Assembly: GCF_026210795.1 (NCBI RefSeq)
Contig: NC_089433.1
Span: 186,001 to 250,000 of the forward strand
DNA from: Rhizophagus irregularis
Taxonomy: Eukaryota; Glomeromycota; Glomeromycetes; Glomerales; Glomeraceae
Direction of reading: 5' to 3'
Length of the DNA stretch: 64,000 bases
Made by a program: the position numbers and the translations under genes. Positions 11,285 through 23,264 of the stretch are shown piece after piece. The notes under the pieces are model-generated. The model made no database searches. It saw nothing but the letters and a program-made list of their open reading frames with translations, and was not told where the DNA came from. Position 1 is the stretch's first letter, and each line of letters opens with the position of its first letter.

Positions 11285-13791
11285 TTATAAGGCAGATTTT
11301 AAATGTAATAATTCATTATCTCTCTTATAATTATCGATATTTTCAGCATGGTCTGCCATTAAATTATTTTTAATTTGATCAATTTCTCGTTGAGTGAATC
11401 CAAGATATTCATTTAGATAATTGTCTACAGTTCCATATATATCACTAAATTTATGTAATGTTAATATCATTGATTCGTATCTATGTATTTAAAATGATAT
11501 TTCATGAAAAATAAAGGTTAGTAATAAATTAATAAATTAAATAGATTTTTATTTATACAGAAATTTTACTTACTTTGCATTCATTATTTTTCTAATTTCA
11601 TCCATAGTAAAATGACCTTTACATAAGTCGTAATAGGTTTTAATAATATCTTCATTATATTCTGCCAATTATAAATAAATAAATGTTTAAAAAATCAATT
11701 CGATAAATTAACAAATAGATCTATTACTGTAATCAAATACTATATAGTTAATTACTTACGAATATTTCTATTAGTTATTTCATATTCTCTAGCAATAATA
11801 TCATCGCTAACACCACATAATTTTAATACTAACATACATAATACACCAGTTCTATCTTTACCCATTGCACCATGAATGATAAATGGTCTATTGGGATAAT
11901 TTAATATATGTCGAAATACTACTTTATAAGCTGGTCTACCTTCATCTAATATAATCATGCACACTATATTATAAATAAAAATTATATTAATATATTTGAA
12001 ATAAAGGAAAAAAAAAAGTATATATGAATTTCTAATAGTATACTACCATTAGATGAACCTTCGTAGTCTTGAATATATGATGACCATTTTTTGAATAACG
12101 CTTCTTTTGAGTGGTCAGCATCTTTAAATATTGAAATATGAATTCTACTTATTCCTGGTATATTTCTAAATTTTATAACAATATTAGTTAAAATTTTTCT
12201 ATGAAATTCTGTATATTTATTTAATACTTACACGAATCCAATGTCTTGAACTTCAGGAGTTGATCGAAAATCAAATACATTTTGTATGTTAAGCAAATTT
12301 AAAGTTTTAATCCCATTTTCAGTAATTCCATTTAAACTAGCAAAAAAAAAAAATTAGCAATTTTCAGATGAGAGAATTTCAAAGAATCAACCTTAAAGAA
12401 AAATGAAAAAAGATAACTTACTTCCCACTTCTAAAAATAAATCTTTTACGAACATATTTTCTCGTCACATTAGGATAACCACCCAAATCTCTAAAATTTG
12501 TAACACCTTCAACATTCAAATATCTTGGTATACTACTCATAAATTTATTTTTCTCAAAAAATCTCGTAGATTGAAATTCATCCGAAAAATATTCTCTTAT
12601 TGCAGAAACTAATTCATTATGGTGATCACTATAAGAATGGTTTGCGCCAATGATGACTTTTAGTGTATTATTTGGAACTACGTTGGAGAATTCTGCCGCA
12701 TCATTTGGTGTTGTGTACTACAATTAAGAATTGTAAAGAAAAAAACGTTATAAGTGGAGGCAAGCTACCTCTTTAAGCCGGCATTTAGGTCATTACTTTT
12801 TATAAATGAAATTTTACTTTATAAACTTGCCTCATCATTTGTCCCATGAAGTATTAATACTGAAGTAGATTCCGGAAGTTCACGTACTATATAGAGAAAA
12901 TGAATATTTAAAATTTTTTCTTTATTCGGTTCAAAATTAAAGTATATTAAATTTAAGAAACACTTACCAAAAGACATATCAATTGAAACAAAATTTGAAA
13001 AGCTCTCATAAGTAGTCATAACTCTTTTAATTTCTCCATAAAACTTGTATTCATCAACTTTAAAACCTTCACTTTTAAATTTTTTCAAAAATTCTTTTGG
13101 ATAATTTCGTAATAAATTACTAAAATGATATCTTGCTGAAATTGCAACTAAATGCGGTATATTCCTCCTTATTCTTGTAACATAATGATATGACGGAAGA
13201 TTCCCTGTTTCAAAAGTCTGAATGAGTTTGATAAAGTAATGAAAAATAAATTTACGTATATTAATGACATACCCATGGAATGACTTATTATGGCATATAA
13301 TTGATATCCATATTCCCTTTCTAAATATTCCACCACTGTATCAATGTCGTTAATTTCATTCTAGAAATCAAAGAAAGAAAAATGAGGCTGATACTTTGTA
13401 AAAAAGATGATCCGTGTTTTATATTTTATATCAACATAATCACGATTACACAAGATTTTACAGAAAAGTTACCTCACAACTACCATAATCTATAGAAATA
13501 AAATCACTTTCTCCATAACCTCTAAAATCAAAACGAAATGTATCGAATGGCAGTTCTTTTGCTAATTTTGGTTGAAAACTAAAGTTTTTATGTGCTATTT
13601 ATGAAAATATATATTTTAATACAAATGATTTTCATTTAAAAGAAATTTTTCTAAAGAGAAATACCTTGAACGCCATGACACATTATTCCAATTTTTGTAC
13701 CTCTTGTACTTTCTTTTGGTAATTTACGTTCAAGTATGCCAACAATTATTTGTCCTTTATCATTTTTTATTCTTAATAATTCATCACTCAT
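11285..13791 (-). CDS. Alpha/beta-hydrolase fused to a tyrosine-phosphatase-like domain (predicted pseudophosphatase)
   Basis: Eleven exons join in phase to a 545-residue protein: 13791-13665, 13594-13473, 13360-13273, 13204-12968, 12886-12831, 12717-12422, 12336-12232, 12165-12047, 11963-11760, 11661-11574, 11480-11285. Residues 1 to about 250 form an alpha/beta-hydrolase: MCHGVQ (oxyanion region), FRFDFRGYGESD, nucleophile elbow SHSMG with Ser111, LILHGTNDE with Asp209, and IIGANHSYSDHH with His237. Residues from about 265 match the fungal/bacterial Y_phosphatase3 type: IPRYLNVEGVTNFRDLGGYP, FDFRSTPE, then IIHGAMGKDRTG. The family P-loop is HCxxGKDRTG; here the Cys is Gly415 (codon GGT). 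The same change is known in the pseudophosphatase STYX. The hydrolase triad looks complete, so the protein may be an active esterase or lipase with a phosphosite-binding tail. Intron 5 uses a GC donor (GAG|GCAAGT). No signal peptide is seen. The substrate is unknown. Confidence 0.88.
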
Positions 13792-15851
13792 TCTAAGTAA
13801 TAAAAGCTCTTTTAGCAATAAAAATTAATTTCAGTGTATCTAAAACAAAAGAATTTTATATAATTTTTTTTTTTCGAGTTAGGACGCGTAGTTAATATTG
13901 TTCTTTGGTGCACCCCAAAAATGATCAAAACCCTAATTCAAAATATATGGCAATATGATCAACTGGTGTCACCAGAAGTTCTGACGTATGGATTTGGAGT
14001 ACTTCATGAACCCGGTGCAACAATCCAAGTATTAAAGTTCCCAAGAAAAAGGAGAAATTGTATGAAAAGTTAAATGAGTTGAATGAGTTAAATGAATTTA
14101 CTTATAAGTTGTTACGAATAATACTTATAATAAAAGAGTTTACTTATGTTACAAATAATAATTAATAAAAAGAGTTTACTTATAACAAAATTTTGTGTGA
14201 CAAACGCTAACGTATTTTTTAATAAATAAATTTTTGGATTTTCACATAATTTTCCACAATTTTTTAGGTGGGACGCATTACTACAATTTAGGTTAGCCAT
14301 TCAATATAATTCGATTTATATGGATTATACCCGAAACCTTAAATTACTTTTATCAATAGATGTACAATAGAACAAACAAAATATGAAAGAATAATAATAA
14401 AATTTATTGTTATATTATAAAAAATTCCTCTTTCTCTCTTGTAACATATCATCATATATCATTGTTTCGTTAGACTAAAATCTAATTAATTAAAGCACAA
14501 ATATGCTTTACTCCAGACTAAAAAAATCTTTAGTTTCTAACGCGTACTATTAGAATAGTGAAAATGGATCTTGAGTTCTGGAATAAATGCTATTTAGAAA
14601 AAAATTCGGTATCATAGTTTTTAAAAGCACAAGGAAAACTAAGCTAGATTGTGATGCCTTGATAATATACTGTGGCTGATATACTTATCTGCAATCGTCT
14701 TTGGTCTATCTGCTATGAGAGGATCAACTACGTTTTTTACTCATAATAATCTCTTTTTGCGAGAGAGAAATGTTAAAGAATGAAGAAACTCAACAAATAT
14801 AAATTTACTATAAATTTATTGACGATTACGCAAGAAATCCAAGATTACATTATCCTGGCAGGACGTTAACATGTATTATAGTTAAACTCATTTAATAGTT
14901 TTGTTAATTGATATTTTTTTGTTCGGTCGGGATGTTGTTATCTGAATATTAAAAACTTAGTCGATATCTTATCAATTATCAATTTATCACATCTCGAACG
15001 TGCCATCCGTATAATGGGTGAAAGACTGGGATCAAATTGAATTTGTAAGTCATATATTGAAAAAAACATTGATTAACTCTATGGTCATATGAAATTAATA
15101 TGAGGCGAAGTCACTGCGAACTTTTTTTGAACTCCCATTGTCCATTCTGAAAAAAATCGACTAAACTGTAAAAAGAAAATTTTTCTGTTAGAATCCAAAT
15201 GGCTTAGTTCAGTTTACACGTTTAAGTCGTTTAATAGACCTTGTGCGCCTACCTATTACTATTTAGAGAACAAAATGTCGGTTATCCCTTTACAGTAATA
15301 AACTTTATGTTACACGTTTTAACATCTAAAGCTCCTAAGCCATTCTATCTTTTTATTCCCCGTATTTACAAAACAAAATGTGTGTTGGATTTTCTTTCGC
15401 AACACTTATAAACAATGAATTTCAGAAGCCTGTAGTTCCTTACCACTTATATTTTATTATAATTGAACATTTTATCTGCTTTTTAAGAGCTAGATTGAAA
15501 AAAATTCGGGGGTTTTCTTTGTCTAATCTGTTGTACATCTAAAATAAGGACAATTTATTTATTATTTTATTATTATTTTTTCCCCTAACCTACGCTAAAT
15601 ATTTTTCTTTCATTCTTGAATTTTTCTATTACTTAATGCTTTAATAATCAAGTAAGTATCTTAATCTAATTAATTCATATCATCAAAGAGTCAAGAAAAT
15701 TTTTCAATCAATTTCTCTTAATTTTTTGGCATTCATTGTTTATATAATAATGTTAGATTTGGATTTGAAAGAATCAACATAATCAAATCAATATTAACAG
15801 TATATTTACTCATTCTTTGCAGATTTCATCATATTATAATCTCATTAAGTA
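13792..15851. other. Intergenic DNA between divergent hydrolase-fusion and PLC-like genes
   Basis: About 2 kb, AT-rich, without a supported gene. It must hold the promoters of both flanking genes, but no specific site stands out. Confidence 0.45.
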
Positions 15852-17561
15852 ATGGATCGAATTCAATGCAATACTATATTATTTCTTTTAATAATTCAAT
15901 TATTATTATTATACGTCAATTTGTCACAATCAAAGGATAATAATAATTTTCCAAATTATGCCATTCGGGTTAATAAACGTGACGCACAGTCGGGAACTCC
16001 TAATATAAATAATACTGTTGCAAAAGAGCCATTAAAGTGTAATGGTGATGCAGCTATTTGCGATCTAAGATATGATCAAGTGGTAAAAATAGCGCGTTCA
16101 TTTTTTTTTTCCAAAGAAAAAGATTTGTTCGAATTTATTAAAGTGAATTCTCTTTTTTTCTTACTTTCACTTTCCCTTTTCGTTATTTTAGACTTATCCC
16201 GGAACTCATAATAGTGCATCATACAATTTAGAATTCGATTGCAATCTAACAGTAAGAAATTGTTTAGATTCAGTAAGTGTATGTAGTAAACAATACGCAC
16301 AATGTTTAATGACATATGGGATGCAATGCGATGCACAAACTTCAGCGTGTAAACAACGGAATCCACAATGGTTACATTGGTTGTGTGAAGGATTCAATAA
16401 GACATGTAGGTCTAGTAATGCTTTGTGTACAGCATGGAATGCTGTTTGTACCAACAGTGATAGAGTTTGTAATGTTTGGGGTAATGCGTGTGAAATTGAC
16501 GTGCCTGATTGGATTATAACTTGTTTTTGGGAAAACAATCCTGGTTATCCTGTTTTAAGACAACTTCAGGATGGTAAGTCTAAATTTTAAAGGAGGAGAA
16601 AAGAGATGATTTTGTTTTGAAATTTGTGTTAACTTTTTTTTTAAAAAAAAAAAACTTTTAGGGATTAGATTGTTTGATTTTGATACATGTCTTTTAAATA
16701 ATGAACATGGAGTTTTTTGCCATGGTCAAAATCCGGCGAGAGCATTGGGAGAAGAATTAGATACAGTATTTCAAGTAATTTTGGATTTCATGAATTCCAA
16801 CCCCAACGAGGTTATAACAATTGAATTTGGTGATACGGATGGAGACCCACAAATACTTAGTAATTATATACAATCAAAACTAGCACAATATTTTGTAAAT
16901 CAAACAACAGGGCATTCAATGATGTATTCAATGTCAGATCCTAATAAGCCATGGATAACATTACGTGAGATGATAAATAATAATACTCGTATAGTTGTTT
17001 TCTTCGGTAGAATTTATAATAATGTACAGAATAGACAACCATGGATACATTATACATATGAATGGTTTACTGAATCGTACAGATATACTTCTAATGATAT
17101 GACTCCTGAACAACTTACCAATAGTTTTAATGGTTATTGTGCTACTTCTGATGCCGTTATTAGAAATGACACACAATTGTATGGTAAAGTGAGATGGCAG
17201 ACAATTGATGATACGTAAGTATTCTTTTTTTAAAAAAAAGTTGTTTATTTGTTTTAAACAAAACTTATTCCTTTTGAAAATTACAAGTGTAGGAATATTA
17301 CCCACTAATATAGAAGAAGCAATAAAGATGGGAAAAAGTCCAGGTCCAGTATGCATAAAAGATTTAGCATTAGGAATTAATTTTGATGTACTAAAAAATA
17401 TTGAAGCATTTTGTTATCCTAGATTTCCCTATTATTTTAGAGTAAGAGTTGATCATTATTGGCAAAGTAGCTTATTTGAAGTTGTTAGAAAAATGAATCG
17501 ACAAAATGTTATAAAGTTCTTAGGTAATGCTACTAGCACTAATAGCGCAAATCCAACTTGA
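15852..17561 (+). CDS. Secreted PI-PLC X-domain-like phosphodiesterase
   Basis: Four exons (15852-16082, 16192-16573, 16662-17214, 17288-17561) join in phase to 479 residues. A signal peptide is clear (hydrophobic ILFLLIIQLLLLYVNL after the N-terminus), followed by a KR that could be a Kex2 site. The catalytic X-domain begins at TYPGTHNSASYNL with His83. A cysteine-rich insert (about residues 90-200, more than a dozen Cys) comes next, then RLFDFDTCLL and VFCHGQ with the probable second catalytic His, and NEVITIEF. Proteins of this superfamily cleave phosphoinositides or GPI anchors, usually without the EF-hand and C2 parts of eukaryotic PLC. With a signal peptide and many Cys, it probably acts in the secretory path, at the cell surface or in the wall. 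No C-terminal GPI signal is evident. Confidence 0.85.
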
Positions 17562-18069
17562 TAATTTTTTGAAGAAAAGGTGGAGGGGAAGAATCGAGAT
17601 GTGCGTGTGATGATCAAGTTAAATGATTTGAATTATTTTGAATTAGTTCTTTTTTTTCCTTTTTTTTTAAAAAAAAAAATGGTTGGTTTTTTTTGTAAAA
17701 TAGCTAATAAAAACATTAAAATTAAAAATTAAAAAGATTATATAATTGAAGGAAACTTTATTTATTTAATAAAAAATCGCATTTGTATAATTGAAAATCC
17801 AACTATATTGTAAATATTAGTCTAATTATATAAATACATTGTCTTTCAAAAAAAGTATTTTTTAAATAAATCATTAAATATTTTTTTTTCCACCAAATAA
17901 ATAAATGATTCAATTGATATTGATTGATTGTCTATTGAAATGACCTCCAAGGTAATAGATTTCTAGGAATATTAAAATAGAACATCCGGAATGTATTTGT
18001 AAATACTATTTCTAATTTAAATTTAAATTTAGCGGCATTTAGTTACCGAAATATCTTGATATATATCAT
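17562..18069. other. Convergent 3' region between PLC-like and EAF3 genes
   Basis: Both flanking genes end here. A T-run followed by an A-run lies at about 17650-17680 and AATAAA-like words occur just after. No gene. Confidence 0.5.
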
Positions 18070-19475
18070 CTAATCTTTGAATTTTTGGTATTCATCAATA
18101 AAATATTCTTTCCTATGATCATTTAAAAAGCTATATTCGCGCATAAAAAAAAAATAAATTTAATTTATTAAAATATATAAAATAGTTACTCTATTCCTAA
18201 TAATTGAGATGAATATAAAAAGTCTTACTTTAGGAAATCTGACAAGTGATATTTCAAGGTGTCTAATGTATCTTCTGCAAGATTCATATTTGAAATCAAT
18301 TGTGGAAAAGATACTAAATAAATTATATAAATAATTAGAATCATTTAATTTCAGTAACTCAAGTAACCACACAAATAACTTCACTAATTTAGTTTACACA
18401 CCAAACAATCTTAATAAATGCTCTGCTCCATATATTTGGGAGTTATCCAATTGTTCAAATTTGTTACGTATTCCTCGATATTGTTGTCTTTCTGATGTAT
18501 ACAATAAACGGGATCTCAAACATTTGTTAAAATAAAATTGCACTCCATCGATGACTTCATTTGCAATACCATCGCTATAATAACGAAAAAAAAAATTAAA
18601 TTTGTAAAATTTTTATAGGAAACACTAATTATGATATTTTTAATATTCTGTATTTACGATTCTTGTCCTCCTTTCTTATTTCGATATGTCCTATATTGAC
18701 TTATAATGTCCTTCACAGAAGGTTTTCTTGGCAAAGGCACGACCTGAATAAACAAACACATTATAAATACTAAATAGATTATATTAGGATATACATAAAT
18801 TTAATTACCAATGATGATTTATCAATATTTTCCCAATCTTGAACTAGAATTGCTCGAAGGGGATCAGGGACAGGAATGTTAATCTTTGGTTTTTTGACAC
18901 TTTCATCCTAAATAAAAGGAAAGAAGAAAACTCAAAATTTTTTTTTCAATCAATATCAACGTAAATAATAAAGCAAACTCTAGTTACTTTGTCCGTTAAA
19001 GTATCTCTCCTTCTTTTCTTCCCTTTTTCAGCTGTAGTTTCTTGAGCAGGTTTTTTAACAGTCGACCTTCCTTTTTTACTTAAAGATTCTTCGAGATTTT
19101 TTTGTTTAGCCAAATTCGCATCATTAAATTTTAACACTCGACCCTCTGAAACCCATTCATCCCACCTACATAAAAACCAAAAAATATAGTTTTTTTTTTA
19201 TTTTCGAAAGAAAAAAAAAAATAATGAATTCTTACGTATTTTTCCATCCTTTGTAATGTATTAGATAATGTGGGCCCGGTAAATTGGTTTTTGGATGTTT
19301 ATTATCCGCTTCTAAAATCTAAAAGAAAATTATTTTTTTTCATTTATCGTAATTGAATAATAATTATTACAATTTTTATTTGTGTATACATTACCTTTGC
19401 TTCATAAATCATAGGTCCATGATAGCAAAGAATTCTTTCACCTTGTTGATAATGAAATTCTTTATTCTGTGCCAT
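18070..19475 (-). CDS. EAF3: Eaf3/MRG15-like chromodomain-MRG protein
   Basis: Eight exons (19475-19395, 19318-19236, 19165-18988, 18907-18809, 18743-18658, 18574-18402, 18313-18229, 18130-18070) join in phase to 281 residues. The N-terminus FHYQQGERILCYHGPMIYEA and HYKGWKNTWDEWVSEGRVL form the MRG-type chromodomain. A basic linker of about 50 residues follows (KKGRSTVKK, GKKRRRD). The MRG domain shows LPRKPSVKDIISQY, YGAEHLLRLFVSFPQLI and a C-terminal FLNDHRKEYF. In yeast and animals this protein reads H3K36 methylation and serves NuA4 acetyltransferase and Rpd3S/Sin3 deacetylase complexes. At 281 residues it is shorter than yeast Eaf3 (about 400), mainly through the short linker. One intron boundary (18401 to 18314) was chosen because only it restores the MRG motif. 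Confidence 0.93.
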
Positions 19476-20179
19476 ATTCTTAAAAAGTATTAAGCAAGAT
19501 GATCAAATAAATAAAATGATTTAGAAAAATGAAAGGTTTAAAATCAAGAAAATCCTGATTTATAAAAATTTTCCGGGTATTAAAATAAATGCATTCCGCA
19601 TAATTTCCATTTTTGGTTAAATTAAAAATATGAAGAACGTCACAAATTCCTTTATAAATTTCAAGAATCAAAAAGGTTGATCGATCTCGATTATTTTAAA
19701 AAGGAATTTTAGTGACATAATTTGATTATTACATCATAAAAAAAAATTGGTCATTTCCGGTAATATAACATTATAAACAAAATGTAGTTTTTGTAAATTT
19801 TATTGCGGCTTAAATTCCTTAAATCTAATGGGCTGTGTTGGCTTTTTATATTAAGAAGGAATCTTGCATTAATCAAAAGTTATTTATATTCATGACCAAC
19901 AGGGACTAACTTAATTTGTAAAATGATGTGCCAGCTAAGCCGCGGCAAAGCCTCAAGCTAACTTTAATTTGGTACGGTTTAGGGCGTAAAGTTCGGATTT
20001 CGTATAGCCGAAGTGAGTCCGGCTTATCAAATTTGTATATGGCTGAGACGGCAAATTCACACGTGATGATCAAAAATAATGAATATAAAAGGCTTTTGGG
20101 CAAAAAAAAATTTTCGTTTTTTTCTATAAAAATTTTAGCTTTAAATAACTTTATTTTATTATTCTTTTATTTTGTGACA
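19476..20179. other. Divergent promoter region between EAF3 and the zinc-finger gene
   Basis: About 700 bp shared by two genes transcribed away from each other. A long ORF on plus (19928-20251) only overlaps the true first exon in another frame. No specific promoter motif is claimed. Confidence 0.5.
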
Positions 20180-21698
20180 ATGAATTTTTTTAAATATAAT
20201 CCGGCAGTTTCGGACGTTATACCCGGTAATTCATCAACAGGTAAAATATAAAATTATTCCTTAAAAAAAAAAGATAAGATAATCTGATTAATTCCGTGTT
20301 TCTTTCAAATAAATAGATAGTATTAATAGTACGAGTGACGTGGATAGTGAGACTTCAGTAGAAAATACTCTTACAGAAGTTACACTAAATTCTCGTAACG
20401 AATCGGATTCAGATGAAATAGAACAAGATATGCTTCAACACAGTTCCGCAGAAAACGAAATTGATGATGAATCGTCTCCTCAACATAATGAAATAAATAC
20501 ATCCACTTCTGTTAATTCGAGTAGTCCTGATAGTGAAAAAAGCACAAATGATAAAAATATAAATTTGCCATTGTTCAAGAAATCTCCGTTAGATATCTCA
20601 TCCATTTGCACTTCTTCAGAATCAAATGACACGAACGTTCAAACTATTCAACGTTCTCATGACGTTAACAATTCAAATCGCAAGCGTAGTTTCATAAACT
20701 ATGAAAACAATTCGTATGTTTGCTCTGAACCATCTTGTAAGAAAAGATTTACTCAAACGGGAGATTTAAAGAGACATCAACGTATTCATACTGGCCATAA
20801 ACCATATGCATGCGAAGAATGTGGGCGAGAATTTTCTCGATTAGATACTTTAAAAGAGCACAAACGAACTCATACTGGTGAAAAACCCTATGCATGTGAT
20901 TTTTTGGGATGCAATAAAAAATTTAGTAAATCGGGTAACTTACGACAACATCAACGTACTCATACAGGAGAACGTCGTTATATTTGCCAAGAACCTGGTT
21001 GCAATAAAAAATTTATGTATTCAGGAGATTTGAAAAGACATAAACGCTCTCATACTGGAGATAGTCCTTATGCGTGTAATTATCCCGATTGTAACAAAAA
21101 ATTCGGAAGGATGGATTCTTTAAAAACACATCAACGAATTCATGTGGCGAAAGAAGCATCCGCTTCTGAAACCGTTGATAATAAGGCATCAAATAATAAA
21201 CTAGTATCGAATTTGAAAATACATCAATTCATTAATGCAGAAGAAAAACCATTTGCATGTACCGAAGCTGGTTGTGATAAAAAGTTCTTACGTTCTGGAG
21301 ATTTGAAAAGACATCAACGTGGTCATACTGGGGAAAGACCTTATCAATGTGATAATCCAGGATGTAATATGAAATTTGGACGTTTGGATATATTAAAGTC
21401 ACATAAGCGTACTCATGCTGATAAAGAAAAAGTTTGCGATGAGCCTGGATGTAATAAGAGGTTTAGTAAAACAAGCAATCTTCGTTCTCACCAACTTGTT
21501 CATAATGGAGAAAAACGCTTTGTATGTGGTGAATTGGGTTGTGGCAAGAAATTTATGCGTTCTGGTGATTTAAAGAGACATGCACGTGGACATACTGGCG
21601 AGAAACCCTATGCTTGTGAGGATCCTGGTTGTTTAAAAAGATTTGGTCGTTTAGATAGTTTAAAAACGCATCAACGTACTCATCTTACGGATGGTTAA
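20180..21698 (+). CDS. C2H2 zinc-finger protein with a three-finger periodic array
   Basis: Exon 1 is 20180-20240 (ATG in MNFFKYNPAV) and exon 2 is 20317-21698, giving 480 residues in phase. Residues about 30-135 are acidic and Ser/Asn-rich, as in activation or disordered regions. Ten canonical C2H2 fingers follow with TGEKPY-type linkers, the first being CSEPSC...HQRIH and the last CEDPGC...HQRTH. They fall in two blocks of five separated by a degenerate finger that has lost its Cys pair and one His (SNLKIHQFIN). Recognition helices cycle through three types: GDLKRH, then (L/M)DxLKxH, then xNLRxH. The spacing CxxxxC resembles TFIIIA/ZIC-type fingers. It is probably a sequence-specific DNA-binding regulator in the nucleus; RNA or 5S binding cannot be excluded. 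No ortholog is assigned. Confidence 0.9.
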
Positions 21699-22827
21699 GA
21701 TAATAAATTGATTTTACAAATTTTAAAACATTATTTGATAGTTGAATAGTTATTAGTAAATAAAATATAGTTATTATAATTTCTTTTAAATTCTTTAATG
21801 AACATTTATGAACATTTATTTAGAAAAAAATTAGAAAAGTTTTAATAAAAAATTAATTGATTTTTAATTTGCTATAGCCGTGGTAAAGTATAAAGTGAAC
21901 TTCATCCATAGAGAGAATATGTTTATATGATAGTAAAGTGGGAACGTGAGAATGTACATGAATAGTGCATATTGGGAGTTCACCAATACAAAGATATACA
22001 ATGATACCTTAATTACCTTATATGGCTTATTATTGATTAATGTTCTTTTTAAATATTAAACTCACTAATTCATTTGATCTAGATCCTTTCGTCCAATCAA
22101 TTTGATATTGTTTCAAAAATCGTTAATTTTTACAGTGTTCTCCCATTTCATGTAATAAGTATGAACTTATGCACAGTACTTATTGTATATAAAAATTCCG
22201 TGATAAATTTTTTTAATTAATAAATCTTTTAATGCTTCGTGCCCGTTTTATGAATGTAATTAATTATTGGGTAGAAACATCCTTCATAACCAACCAACGC
22301 TAAATTTTTGAAATTTCTGATCATAATTACCAAACGAAACTTCCAAAAAATCCTTGAACGTAATTATCGATAATATAATTATCACTTGATTTCATTCAAG
22401 AGCTGATATATGCTTTCTTCCGTAGACTTGTTCGAACTTCAAAGAGCAGCTGCTATACATTTTTCATTTTACATAGAAGAAAGGTAACGGTATATTTTAT
22501 CATTGTTTATGTAAGATGGATTACATGTAACAGTTATATGCTCTTCAAACAATGCTTCAATTTCCAAAATCTAAAATCTCAAGTATGTCATTTTGTCATT
22601 TTGCAATCTAAACTGATCCTACACTATAATCAAATAAAAAGATTACCGTCTCTTAATACTTTAGACTTTCCTGCCGAAACAAAAGAGTAAAGTTCTTTAT
22701 CTGAGAATTTGTATCAGCATTTATAGAAAAATTTTTATTGGAAATTCTATTTTGTATTTGCTGAAATCTTCATTTAATTATAAACCTGTCTCCTGAGTCC
22801 TAATCAACGTTAATTACCAATTCGCCT
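21699..22827. other. Intergenic DNA, no gene recognised
   Basis: AT-rich, about 1.1 kb. No domain-bearing ORF and no RNA gene seen. Confidence 0.45.
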
Positions 22828-23052
22828 ATGAATCGGACCATACTGAGAAATTCTGGATTACTATGGTATCAATTGATTTTATTTATCGTTATTTTCGGAA
22901 AGGTGTGGCCAGTTTATCTTTATGTCTATGGGGAACAATCAATCAAATTTTCAAAATTAAGTTTTAATGGTTTTGGAAAAGCAAGAAATCTGGAATCTCG
23001 TGATCTCTCAATTGGGTCACAATACGACCATAATGAACAAATGTCAATATAA
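22828..23052 (+). CDS. Possible 74-residue membrane or secreted peptide
   Basis: A single ORF with a hydrophobic N-terminal half (LLWYQLILFIVIFGKVWPVY), which could be a signal anchor, then a polar tail. No family is recognised and no introns are evident. In DNA this AT-rich an ORF of this size may be chance. Confidence 0.2.
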   Translation: MNRTILRNSGLLWYQLILFIVIFGKVWPVYLYVYGEQSIKFSKLSFNGFGKARNLESRDLSIGSQYDHNEQMSI

Positions 23053-23264
23053 AAATAAATTTTCTCTATTAACAGTATAACTCACCAATTTCCAAAATTC
23101 CTATCTTTCTCTCAATTTTAAATTTTCTATCAATGGATTATCAGAGATAAATTCTCTTTTTTTAAATTAAATTAGCAGAAATTTATTGATATAAACAAGT
23201 GATAGAAATATACAACAAATTTGATGACGTAGGAATATTGAATTAAAAGTAATAATGATAGATG

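Noticed and set aside
16076-16538. Minus-strand ORFs over the PLC-like gene
   Set aside because: Antisense shadows of the cysteine-rich exon.
19928-20251. Plus-strand 107-codon ORF upstream of the zinc-finger gene
   Set aside because: It overlaps the true first exon (20180-20240) in another frame and has no domain; the spliced model restores an in-frame Met start.
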